A stretch of DNA of 35,375 bases from 14-2 sp963628035 (GTDB lineage Bacteria; Bacillota; Clostridia; Lachnospirales; Lachnospiraceae). This document shows, piece after piece, positions 24,281-31,931 of this stretch. The stretch spans positions 1 through 35,375 of the forward strand of contig CAVGED010000029.1 in NCBI GenBank assembly GCA_963628035.1, in the 5' to 3' direction. Under the pieces are notes generated by a model. It saw only the letters and a program-made list of their open reading frames with translations, was not told where the DNA came from and ran no database searches. The stretch's first letter is position 1. Every line of letters starts with the position of its first letter. Both the position numbers and the translations under genes were made by a program.

Positions 24281-25186
24281 TCAGCCCGCGTCCTTGCAAA
24301 ACCGCTCTTCGCTGTCGCCCAGGATGGCTGTGCCGATTCCGCGATTGGTGAATATCTCCAGGAGCAGGCAGTGAGCGATCCGGCCGTCCAGGATATGCAC
24401 CCTGGAAACGCCGTCCAAAATAGCTTCGATACAGTTGTTGAGCTTCGGCAGCATACCGCCGCCGATATTACCCGCTTCGATCAATTTCCTGGCATGGGAA
24501 ACTGTCAGCTCCGAGATCAGCGAATCCGGGTCGGCGGGATCCTTGTACACACCTTCGATATCGGTCAAGAATGCCAGCTTCTCCGCCTTCACCGCCTGGG
24601 CGATAGCGCAGGCAGCATCATCCGCATTGATATTGTAGGTCTCATAGTCATCGCTCAGTCCGATGGGACAGATGATGGGAAGAAAATCCTTCTCCAACAG
24701 ATCATACAGGATCTTGGGATTTACCTCCTTCACTTCGCCCACGTAGCCGATATCCTGACCACCGGAATACTTTTTGTCTACTTTCAGGAGGCCGCCGTCC
24801 TTGCCGCTGATCCCAATGGCGTTTACGCCCAGCTCCTGAACCATCTGCACCAGTGACTTGTTCACCCGGTTTAGGACCATCTCCGCGATCTCCATGGTGT
24901 CCGCGTCGGTTTTCCGAAGACCATTCACGAATTCCGGCACCTTACCGCTCTTCTCCACCCATTTGCTGATCTCCTTGCCGCCGCCATGGACAATGATCGG
25001 TTTGAAACCAACAAGCTTCAACAGCGTCACGTCCTGGATCACATGCTTCTTCAGCTCCTCGTCCACCATGGCACTCCCGCCGTACTTCACCACAATGATC
25101 TTGCGGTTGAATCTCTGGATATAAGGAAGTGCTTCGATCAGCACCTCCGCCTTCTGCATGACTTCATCCATATGTTCCTCTCTCAC
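24281..25186 (-). CDS. argB: Acetylglutamate kinase
   Basis: ArgB phosphorylates N-acetylglutamate. The 301-residue protein carries the kinase motifs VVKYGGSAM and IIVHGGGKEISKW, the substrate block SGKDGGLLKV and the C-terminal GGGMLPKLNNC and LLLEIFTNRGIGT. About 30 residues precede the kinase core (VLIEALPYIQRFNRK), similar to the N-terminal helix of arginine-inhibited kinases such as that of Thermotoga, so feedback inhibition by arginine is likely. The start is GTG with AGGAGG 8 bases upstream; an ATG five codons in is an alternative. The C-terminus continues 13 residues beyond the usual end, and its stop codon lies in a sequence resembling the repeat ends elsewhere in the window. Confidence 0.96.
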   Translation of the reverse strand: MREEHMDEVMQKAEVLIEALPYIQRFNRKIIVVKYGGSAMVDEELKKHVIQDVTLLKLVGFKPIIVHGGGKEISKWVEKSGKVPEFVNGLRKTDADTMEIAEMVLNRVNKSLVQMVQELGVNAIGISGKDGGLLKVDKKYSGGQDIGYVGEVKEVNPKILYDLLEKDFLPIICPIGLSDDYETYNINADDAACAIAQAVKAEKLAFLTDIEGVYKDPADPDSLISELTVSHARKLIEAGNIGGGMLPKLNNCIEAILDGVSRVHILDGRIAHCLLLEIFTNRGIGTAILGDSEERFCKDAG

Positions 25187-25246
25187 TGTTTTATCCTCCT
25201 TAAAATGTCAATCTGTATTCGTATATTGCAGACTTTTATAGTAACA

Positions 25247-26470
25247 TCAGGAGCGGTAGTCTGCATTGATCTTCACATAGTCGTAGGTCAGATCGCAGCC
25301 CCAGGCCGTTGCCTCAGCTTCCCCCATCTTCATGTCCACCAACACCGTAACCTCCGGATCCGAGAGAATCTTCGTGGCCTCCTCCTCGCTGTAATCCGTG
25401 GCTACCCCATCCTTATAGATCTGGATCTGACCGGATCTGCTCTGGAAGAACAACTCGATCTTCTCCGGGTCAAACTGCGCCCCGGAATACCCCAGCGCAC
25501 AGAGGATCCTTCCCCAGTTCGCGTCGTGTCCGTAGATGGCCGCCTTGGTCAGGGAGGAGCAGATCACCGACTTTGCCAGTATTTTGGCGTTCTCTTTGGT
25601 ATCCGCATGGATCACCTTCGTCTCAAAAAGAGCGGTTGCGCCCTCGCCGTCCCCCGCCATCTTTTTTGCAAGTGTCTCATTCACATAATGAAGCGCCTCA
25701 CAGAAGGTCTGATAATCCTGGTTTTTCTCCGTGATAACAGCATTGCCGGCCATCCCATTGGCCAGGATCAGCAGTGTATCGTTGGTGGAGGTATCGCCAT
25801 CCACGGAGATCATGTTGAAGGTATCCTTCACATCCTCCCGGAGCGCCTCCACCAGAAGCTCCTTGGAGATGGCAATATCTGTGGTAAGAAAGCCCAGCAT
25901 GGTACACATATTGGGGTGGATCATACCGGATCCCTTGCACATGCCGCCCAGCGTCACCTTCTTTCCGCCAATGGAAAATGTCACTGCTGCCTCCTTCTCT
26001 CTGGTGTCTGTAGTCATGATGGCCTTGGCCGCCTCATGGCCGCTTTCAAGACTGTCGGAAAGTGCGGGAGCCATAGCCTCCATCCCTGCATTCAGCCGAT
26101 CCATCGGCAGCTGCATGCCGATGACCCCGGTGGATGCCACCAGCACCTGACTCGCCGGTATCTGCAGCAGTTCTTCCACCTTCTCTGCGGTCTTACTGCA
26201 ATACTTCATTCCCTCCGCCCCGGTGCAGGCGTTGGCGATTCCTGCATTGACTACAATGGCCTGGGCGCAGGTCTCTTCCTCCACCACCTTCCGGTCCCAC
26301 TGCACCGGCGCCGCCTTCACCACGTTACTGGTAAAGGTTCCCGCTGACACGGCAGGGACCTCACTTACGATCATAGCCATGTCCTTGCGATTCCGATATT
26401 TGATCCCGGCAGCCGTTGATGCCGCCTTATAGCCCTTTGCGGCAGTGACGCCGCCCTTGATGATTTCCAT
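25247..26470 (-). CDS. argJ: Bifunctional glutamate N-acetyltransferase / ornithine acetyltransferase
   Basis: ArgJ moves the acetyl group from N-acetylornithine to glutamate, recycling it, and in the bifunctional form can also use acetyl-CoA. The 407-residue precursor has the self-cleavage site in NMCTMLGF: cleavage before Thr190 should give alpha and beta chains, with that threonine as nucleophile. Other family blocks are VVNAGIANACTG, ASTGVIGMQLPM, SVDGDTSTNDT and GHDANWGRI. The usual Ala before the Thr is Cys here. The start at 26470 follows a GA-rich site (AGAGGAAGAG); the open frame reaches 26515. The gene lies between the GNAT gene and argB, 60 bases from argB. Confidence 0.96.
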   Translation of the reverse strand: MEIIKGGVTAAKGYKAASTAAGIKYRNRKDMAMIVSEVPAVSAGTFTSNVVKAAPVQWDRKVVEEETCAQAIVVNAGIANACTGAEGMKYCSKTAEKVEELLQIPASQVLVASTGVIGMQLPMDRLNAGMEAMAPALSDSLESGHEAAKAIMTTDTREKEAAVTFSIGGKKVTLGGMCKGSGMIHPNMCTMLGFLTTDIAISKELLVEALREDVKDTFNMISVDGDTSTNDTLLILANGMAGNAVITEKNQDYQTFCEALHYVNETLAKKMAGDGEGATALFETKVIHADTKENAKILAKSVICSSLTKAAIYGHDANWGRILCALGYSGAQFDPEKIELFFQSRSGQIQIYKDGVATDYSEEEATKILSDPEVTVLVDMKMGEAEATAWGCDLTYDYVKINADYRS

Positions 26471-26561
26471 ATGTATTCTCTTCCTCTCTCTTCCTCTTCT
26501 TCGTCCGGGAAACATTTTTCATCCCGCTGTAAGATTCATTTCCATAAGGGTGCTTCTTCAC

Positions 26562-27053
26562 TTACTGAAATGTTGTGATATTTTCCTCATTCAGTACAAG
26601 ATCATAATAATTCAGATCCCTGCGAAATGTCCAGCCCATACTCTGCCAGAAGCGATTTCCTACCTGGTTGGTATCAAATGCGATAAGGTTCACCTTGGAG
26701 ATGTGCTCCTTTTTAAGAGCAAGCGCAGCAGTCTCGGCCATACGCTTTCCAATCCCGTGCTTGCGGTATTCCTCCTTCACGCACACATGGTAGAAGCAGC
26801 CTGTGCGGCCATCATGACCGCACAGGATAGCCCCGACGATCTCGCCCCGATCCTCCGCTACCACACTGGTCGTCGGATTGCGCTTAAGGAACCGCTCCAC
26901 ACCTTCTCTGGAGTCATCCACGCTGCGGATACCGAAGCCCTTGATGGTCTTCCAGAGTGCATATATGCTTTCATAGTCTTCGATTTTCATGATTCTGACC
27001 CTGATCGCTTCTCCCCGATCCTCCGCCATCTGAATTTTCTCTCTGTTCTCCAT
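26562..27053 (-). CDS. GNAT-family N-acetyltransferase inside the arginine operon
   Basis: A 163-residue GNAT acetyltransferase. It shows an acetyl-CoA-binding motif A, VCVKEEYRKHGIGKRMAETA, with the R-x-x-G-x-G/A loop, and a motif B-like C-terminal NRFWQSMGWTFRRDLNYY. The start was set by GGAAAGAGGAAG ahead of the ATG at 27053; a longer frame to 27107 has no site. It lies between argC and argJ, so it should be made with the pathway. The context suggests N-acetylglutamate synthase activity or another pathway-related acetylation, but the sequence looks more like a general amino-acid or peptide N-acetyltransferase, and ArgJ can supply the acetyl step. The substrate is not known. Confidence 0.85.
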   Translation of the reverse strand: MENREKIQMAEDRGEAIRVRIMKIEDYESIYALWKTIKGFGIRSVDDSREGVERFLKRNPTTSVVAEDRGEIVGAILCGHDGRTGCFYHVCVKEEYRKHGIGKRMAETAALALKKEHISKVNLIAFDTNQVGNRFWQSMGWTFRRDLNYYDLVLNEENITTFQ

Positions 27054-27129
27054 TGCTTCCTCTTTCCTGCTATCTACACACATCCATGCTGTCCGTATGC
27101 TTACCATTCCCGGTATCTATAGTTTTCTC

Positions 27130-28170
27130 CTACGGGAACATCGGGACAAGGTCAAGCCCCATGTCCTCCGGCAGACCGAACATCAGATTCATATTCTGAA
27201 CCGCCTGGCCTGCGGCACCCTTCACCAGATTGTCCATGGCGCCCATCATGATAACGCGTCCGGTACGCGCATCGTAGACCATATTCACATCCACGTAATT
27301 GCTGCCTTCCACCCATTTGGTCTGGGGGCAGACGCCCGGATTAAGGAAGCGGATAAACTTCTCATTCTGATATGCTTCCTCATAAGCCTGACGGAGCTGC
27401 TCACCGGTAACGCCTTCCTTCACGTTGGCATAAGCGGTGATCAGGATACCGCGGTTCATGGGAACCAGATGTGGCGTAAAATTCAATGTGACCTTCTCTC
27501 CCGCTGCCAGCCCCAGTTGCTCCTCGATCTCCGGCGTGTGACGGTGGCTCGCCACACCGTAGGCCTTGATGTTCTCATTGACCTCACAGTAGAGATTGTC
27601 CACCTTGGCGCCCCGCCCGGCCCCGGAGGTTCCCGATTTGGCATCGATGATCAGCGTCTTTGTGTCAATGTATCCTTTTTTAACCAATGGATAGATACTG
27701 AAAAAGGAACAGGTTGGGTAGCAGCCAGGATTCGCCACCAGTCTGGCCTTCCTGATATCCTCCCGGTTGATCTCGCATAGCCCATACACCGCTTCCTTGA
27801 TAAATTGCGGACTCTTGTGCTCTATATTATACCATTTCTCATAGACGGCAACATCCTTGATGCGATAATCCGCGCTGAGATCCACGACCTTGGCCCGGCT
27901 TAAGATGTCCTCCGTCAGCACTCCTGCCAGATAGCCCTGGGGCGTGGCAGTGAAGATCACATCCACCTGATCCGCCAGCGCTTCTATATTATCATCCAGG
28001 CAGGCGTCCTCCACCAGCTGAAACATGTTCTGATATACAGAAGCATATTTCTGATCGATATAGCTTCTGGAGCCGTACCACTTGATCTCGACCTCCTTAT
28101 GGCCCAATAAAATGCGGACCAGCTCGCCGCCTGCATATCCGGTGGCTCCAATGATTCCTGCTCTTATCAT
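27130..28170 (-). CDS. argC: N-acetyl-gamma-glutamyl-phosphate reductase
   Basis: ArgC reduces N-acetylglutamyl phosphate with NADPH. The 346-residue protein begins MIRAGIIGATGYAGGELVRI, the Rossmann GxxGxxG loop, and carries the catalytic cysteine C150 in VANPGCYPT; HLVPMNRGILIT and the C-terminal GAAGQAVQNMNLMFGLPEDMGL are typical. The start at 28170 fits the protein start of the family and lies behind a weak GAGAGTGA site; the open frame extends to 28401, but the extra part runs into the promoter and the mobile element. It is the first gene of the arginine operon. Confidence 0.97.
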   Translation of the reverse strand: MIRAGIIGATGYAGGELVRILLGHKEVEIKWYGSRSYIDQKYASVYQNMFQLVEDACLDDNIEALADQVDVIFTATPQGYLAGVLTEDILSRAKVVDLSADYRIKDVAVYEKWYNIEHKSPQFIKEAVYGLCEINREDIRKARLVANPGCYPTCSFFSIYPLVKKGYIDTKTLIIDAKSGTSGAGRGAKVDNLYCEVNENIKAYGVASHRHTPEIEEQLGLAAGEKVTLNFTPHLVPMNRGILITAYANVKEGVTGEQLRQAYEEAYQNEKFIRFLNPGVCPQTKWVEGSNYVDVNMVYDARTGRVIMMGAMDNLVKGAAGQAVQNMNLMFGLPEDMGLDLVPMFP

Positions 28171-28219
28171 AATATCACTCTCTTTTCTTCCTGCATATTT
28201 TTGGATTTTCTCGTTTACG

Positions 28220-28254
28220 TGCATAATTATACATTCTCTTTTGTATTTTCGCAA
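28220..28254 (-). promoter_or_regulatory. argC promoter overlapped by an ARG-box-like site
   Basis: On the minus strand TTGCGA (28254-28249), 17 bases, TATAAT (28231-28226). The -10 sits inside TGTATAATTATGCA (28233-28220), which differs from the ArgR/AhrC half-palindrome TGAATAATTATTCA at two positions. An arginine-bound ArgR there would block the polymerase, so the operon should be repressed by arginine. Confidence 0.75.
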
Positions 28255-28270
28255 GAGTTTTTTTATAATT

Positions 28271-28533
28271 TGTAACAGTTCAGCCATCGCGTATATTACG
28301 GGCGAATCATGGCCCAGGCCACTTTCTCTTGCCGCTATGCGGCAATTCACCTTGTGCTCGCATGAATGAGCACGCAATATACGTGATGAGGTGAGCGCCA
28401 TTTTATGAGCAAAAGGAACTGCAAAGCAGTGGCGCTAAACGTCCGGGGGACGTTTGCTCAGCGCCGACCGGAGCGGAGCGGAGACAAGCACCGCAGGTGC
28501 GATTTTGCGAATGGCGTGGACTGAACTGTTACA
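28271..28533. mobile_element. 263-bp hairpin-rich MITE-like element with 13-bp perfect terminal inverted repeats
   Basis: The ends TGTAACAGTTCAG (28271-28283) and CTGAACTGTTACA (28521-28533) are perfect inverted repeats. Inside are at least five further hairpins: ATCGCGTATATT with AATATACGTGAT; TTGCCGC with GCGGCAA; GTGCTC with GAGCAC; AAACGTCC with GGACGTTT, nested in GGCGCT/AGCGCC; and GCACC with GGTGC. There is no open frame that resembles a protein. It fills the 511-base gap between argC and argG with their promoters on either side. A transposase-dependent MITE or a REP-like structured element are both possible. Confidence 0.75.
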
Positions 28534-28606
28534 TATTTATATATATGCAAAGCCAACGCCCGTATCGTTGATTTGCACATAAAGTTGCATTTTTATTATT
28601 TAATAA

Positions 28607-28650
28607 TGTATATTTTTACACTTGTATTTTCTTTTCGAATGCGGTATAGT
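28607..28650 (+). promoter_or_regulatory. argG promoter with possible ARG box
   Basis: TTGTAT (28622-28627), 17 bases, TATAGT (28645-28650), about 32 bases before the argG ATG. Immediately upstream, TGTATATTTTTACA (28607-28620) has the TG...CA frame with an A/T-rich core and matches about 11 of 14 ARG-box positions. A second inverted repeat, CGAAT...ATTCG (28636-28655), overlaps the promoter spacer and -10. Confidence 0.55.
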
Positions 28651-28681
28651 ATTCGTAACAAAACGAACGGAGGAACGATCC

Positions 28682-29908
28682 ATGAAAGAAAAAGTAATAC
28701 TTGCATATTCCGGCGGGCTTGATACTACCGCCATTATCCCCTGGCTGAAGGAGAATTTTGATTACGAAGTGATCTGCTGCTGCATCGACTGCGGGCAGGG
28801 CGAAGAGTTGGATGGACTGGAAGAACGTGCGAAGCTGTCCGGTGCCAGCAAATTATATATTGAAGATGTGACGGATGATTTCTGCGACAATTATATCGTA
28901 CCCTGCGTCCAGGCCAACGCCGTCTATGAGAATAAATATCTGCTTGGCACTTCCATGGCCCGTCCGGTCATTGCCAAGAAGCTGGTAGAGATTGCCCGCA
29001 AGGAAGGCGCCAGCGCCATCTGTCACGGTGCAACCGGCAAAGGAAACGACCAGATCCGTTTTGAACTGGGTATCAAGGCTCTGGCTCCGGATCTTAAGAT
29101 CATCGCTCCCTGGCGTATGACAGATGTCTGGACCATGCAGTCCCGTGAAGATGAGATTGAATATTGTAAACAGCACGGCATTGATCTGCCCTTCTCCGCA
29201 GATTCCAGCTATAGCCGTGACCGGAACCTGTGGCACATCAGCCACGAGGGCCTGGAGCTGGAGGATCCGGCCAATGAGCCAAACTACGATCATCTGCTGG
29301 TGCTGGGCGTTACACCGGAAAAAGCTCCTGATGAAGGCGAATATGTCACCATGACCTTTGAGGCCGGTGTACCGAAGTCCGTAAACGGCAAGGAGATGAA
29401 GGTTTCCGATATTATACGTACCCTCAATGCGCTGGGCGGAAAGCACGGCATCGGCATTGTGGATATTGTAGAGAACCGTGTGGTCGGCATGAAGTCCAGG
29501 GGCGTCTATGAGACTCCCGGCGGAACGATCCTGATGGAGGCACATCAACAGTTGGAAGAGCTGGTACTCGACCGTGCCACCATGGAGGTAAAGAAAGACA
29601 TGGGCAACAAGCTGGCCCAGATCGTATATGAAGGCAAGTGGTTCACACCGCTGTGCGATGCCGTCTGTGCCTTTGTGAAGTCCACCCAGCAGTACGTAAC
29701 AGGCGAAGTGAAGTTCAAGCTGTACAAGGGCAATATCATCAAGGCCGGAACCACTTCCCCCTACTCTCTCTACAGCGAATCCCTGGCCAGCTTCACCACC
29801 GGCGACCTGTATGACCATCACGATGCCAGCGGCTTCATCACGCTGTTCGGATTACCCCTGAAGGTGCGGGCTATGAAGATGGCTGAAGTGGAGAAAAATT
29901 CGAAATAA
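28682..29908 (+). CDS. argG: Argininosuccinate synthase
   Basis: ArgG joins citrulline and aspartate using ATP. The 408-residue protein opens with KEKVILAYSGGLDTTAIIPWL, the PP-loop ATP pyrophosphatase motif, followed by ICHGATGKGNDQIRFEL, PWRMTDVWTMQSR, and SYSRDRNLWHISHEG that bind citrulline and aspartate. Length and motifs are normal. GGAGG lies 8 bases before the ATG at 28682; a longer frame to 28622 would start in the -35 box. It is transcribed away from argC, and its usual partner argH is not in the window. The terminator follows the gene by 70 bases. Confidence 0.98.
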   Translation: MKEKVILAYSGGLDTTAIIPWLKENFDYEVICCCIDCGQGEELDGLEERAKLSGASKLYIEDVTDDFCDNYIVPCVQANAVYENKYLLGTSMARPVIAKKLVEIARKEGASAICHGATGKGNDQIRFELGIKALAPDLKIIAPWRMTDVWTMQSREDEIEYCKQHGIDLPFSADSSYSRDRNLWHISHEGLELEDPANEPNYDHLLVLGVTPEKAPDEGEYVTMTFEAGVPKSVNGKEMKVSDIIRTLNALGGKHGIGIVDIVENRVVGMKSRGVYETPGGTILMEAHQQLEELVLDRATMEVKKDMGNKLAQIVYEGKWFTPLCDAVCAFVKSTQQYVTGEVKFKLYKGNIIKAGTTSPYSLYSESLASFTTGDLYDHHDASGFITLFGLPLKVRAMKMAEVEKNSK

Positions 29909-29978
29909 GAGAAAGTTGAAGTAAGATTGTGAAGGCTTGTACCTACCGAAAATATGCGCCGCCAGGTGCATCCGTTGC

Positions 29979-30021
29979 AAACCGCCGCCCCATTTCTGAT
30001 TGCGAAATGGAGCGGCGGTTT
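29979..30021. terminator. Hairpin terminator between argG and the convergent ATPase gene
   Basis: An 18-base stem with one mismatch: AAACCGCCGCCCCATTTC (29979-29996) with GAAATGGAGCGGCGGTTT (30004-30021), and a 7-base loop. The trailing TTT is short, so it is a moderate terminator for argG and could serve the minus-strand gene as well. Confidence 0.75.
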
Positions 30022-30053
30022 CTGTTCAAATATCACACTTTCTTACTTTAGAA

Positions 30054-31751
30054 TCAACCGATCAATACCTTTTTTCCTTCAAATGCAAACCCATAGCTTC
30101 GTATACGTTCTTCCGGTATCCCCTTGGCAAGCAGGGCTACCGCGTACTGCTTTTCTTTTATCTGAGTCAAGGCAGCATCCACCGTATCCTTTAATGTTTC
30201 CTCATCTTCGGCATCATGCACCTTGAATTCCAGAATAATTGCATCGTCTGTCTCCGGCTTTCTTGGCTCAAGCACCACATCATATCTGCCAAAGCCACTT
30301 TCCCGATTGGAGGTTATGATATATCTGTTCTGCAGCTCTACCATAAGTCCAAGGACAAATCCATGGTAAAAGCGCTCCGGCTCTTCTTCTGAAGGATGTC
30401 TGCCCGTATCAAAATAGCTGAATATCTCCAGTGCCACACGATTCATATATACATTCATCGCTTTTTTATCACCCAGAAGCAGCGCTTTGATAAAATCATT
30501 GTAAGCTTCTTCCACAGGTGCAAACCAATCCCGCACCATATTTCGAAACATCATTCTTACTTCCTGATTGGTAAGCGACAGTGTATACTTCGGATTCCTT
30601 CCCTCGGCTGCTGCCTCCCGAACATCCTCATGAGACAGCACCTTCAGATATCCGCTTGCCAGAAGCAGACTCCATATCGCTGCCTCATTTCCTTTCAGCT
30701 GATTATAAACGATCTGTTCATCGATTGGCGAACAGATTGTCCCCTCCGTCAACAATGTTTCAAACTTTTCCTTAATGCTGCGGTTTCCCTCGCGGAGAAG
30801 CTTTCCCACAAGACTGTTTGAGCTGGTATTCGCCCAGTATGTGCCTAGCTTTCCTGTATCTAAATAATTAATGATCGACCATGGATTATAGATATCTCTG
30901 TGCTCTCCAAAGATAAAACCATCATACCAATACTTCACATCTTCTTTGTCCTTTGAAAGGTTGCATTCATCCATAGCCGCAAACACTTCATCCTCTGTAA
31001 AACCAAAAGATGTCGCATATTCATCTGTCGTTGTTGTTACCACTTTCAGATTATTCAAATCCGAGAAAATGGATTCCTTGCTAACCCTGGTAATCCCGGT
31101 CATGACAGCCCTCTCCAGCCAAGGATTCGTCTTGAACGTGGAATTAAAAAGACTTCTGGTAAAAGCCACCAATTCCTCCCAGAATCCATTCACGAAGGCC
31201 TCCTGCATCGGTGTGTCATACTCGTCCAGCAGGACAATTACTTTTTTCCCATAATGACGGTATAGAAAATCGGAAAGCTTGTAAAGAGCAACGGGTGCAT
31301 CCTCCTCACCCATTGCAGAAGCCATGTGTTCAAAATACGCTTTTTCTGCATCCGATAAATGTTCGCTCTTTCGCAAAAAAGCATTTTTCTCGTACAACTG
31401 CATCAAAAACTGACACATACGGTAAACCGTCATTCTATAACTAGTTTCTTTGACATTGGCAAAGGACAGACTGATGACCGGATATGTTCCCTGCAGCTTG
31501 CGATACTTCTCTTCTTTCCAGATATCCAATCCTTCAAACAGATCACCACGCCCGGCATAATCCATCGAGAAGAACTGCTCCAACATGCTCATATTCAACG
31601 TCTTACCAAAACGCCGTGGACGAGCAATCAAGGTCACTGCGTCCATGCTTTCCCACCATTCTTTGATAAAGGCCGTTTTATCCACATAAAAACAATCATT
31701 CTCAATAATCTGGTCAAAATTTTGTATTCCGATCGCTACGTTTCTTCCCAT
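30054..31751 (-). CDS. AAA-ATPase-like protein with PD-(D/E)XK nuclease domain
   Basis: A 565-residue member of the AAA-ATPase_like/PDDEXK_9 family, which is multiplied in many Lachnospiraceae and Bacteroidetes. The N-terminal part has GIQNFDQIIENDCFYVDKT, the Walker A-like RPRRFGKTLNMSML and Walker B-like KVIVLLDEYDTPMQEA. The C-terminus carries a PD-(D/E)XK-like core: FGRYDVVLEP and, about 15 residues on, AIILEFKV (ExK), at about residues 487-511. The start was set by AGGAGG 9 bases before the ATG at 31751. Its role is unknown; DNA-directed or defence functions have been suggested for the family, but nothing here proves them. It has its own likely promoter. Confidence 0.88.
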   Translation of the reverse strand: MGRNVAIGIQNFDQIIENDCFYVDKTAFIKEWWESMDAVTLIARPRRFGKTLNMSMLEQFFSMDYAGRGDLFEGLDIWKEEKYRKLQGTYPVISLSFANVKETSYRMTVYRMCQFLMQLYEKNAFLRKSEHLSDAEKAYFEHMASAMGEEDAPVALYKLSDFLYRHYGKKVIVLLDEYDTPMQEAFVNGFWEELVAFTRSLFNSTFKTNPWLERAVMTGITRVSKESIFSDLNNLKVVTTTTDEYATSFGFTEDEVFAAMDECNLSKDKEDVKYWYDGFIFGEHRDIYNPWSIINYLDTGKLGTYWANTSSNSLVGKLLREGNRSIKEKFETLLTEGTICSPIDEQIVYNQLKGNEAAIWSLLLASGYLKVLSHEDVREAAAEGRNPKYTLSLTNQEVRMMFRNMVRDWFAPVEEAYNDFIKALLLGDKKAMNVYMNRVALEIFSYFDTGRHPSEEEPERFYHGFVLGLMVELQNRYIITSNRESGFGRYDVVLEPRKPETDDAIILEFKVHDAEDEETLKDTVDAALTQIKEKQYAVALLAKGIPEERIRSYGFAFEGKKVLIG

Positions 31752-31803
31752 TAAAGCGTACCTCCTACTACACGGAACCCACATCATGATTTTCTAAATC
31801 ACT

Positions 31804-31864
31804 AAAAAAATCCATTACACCAACGACTTTTCTTTAGTATAACGGATTTTTCATAAAAACACAA
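31804..31864 (-). promoter_or_regulatory. Terminator of the MocR gene overlapping the promoter of the ATPase gene
   Basis: On the minus strand a 15-base stem with two mismatches (31837-31851 with 31806-31820) precedes a seven-base T-run (31810-31804), a good terminator for the gene at 31932-33497. The upstream arm contains a -10 TATACT (31841-31836), 17 bases after TTGTGT (31864-31859), a plausible promoter for the ATPase gene. Confidence 0.65.
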
Positions 31865-31931
31865 TAAAACATTGAAATTTAAACAGCTTTTCCGGACATC
31901 TGCAGGAAAGCTGTGCTTTGCCCGCACTCCT

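Noticed and set aside
24986..26347. A 453-codon plus-strand frame over argB and argJ
   Set aside because: It is antisense to two clear enzymes, has no ribosome site or domain pattern, and is a by-product of their codon bias.
28384..28500. The hairpin cluster as a CRISPR array
   Set aside because: The repeats differ from one another, are inverted rather than direct, and there are no spacers of regular length.
28853..29821. A 322-codon minus-strand frame over argG
   Set aside because: It lies entirely inside argG on the other strand, with no start signal.
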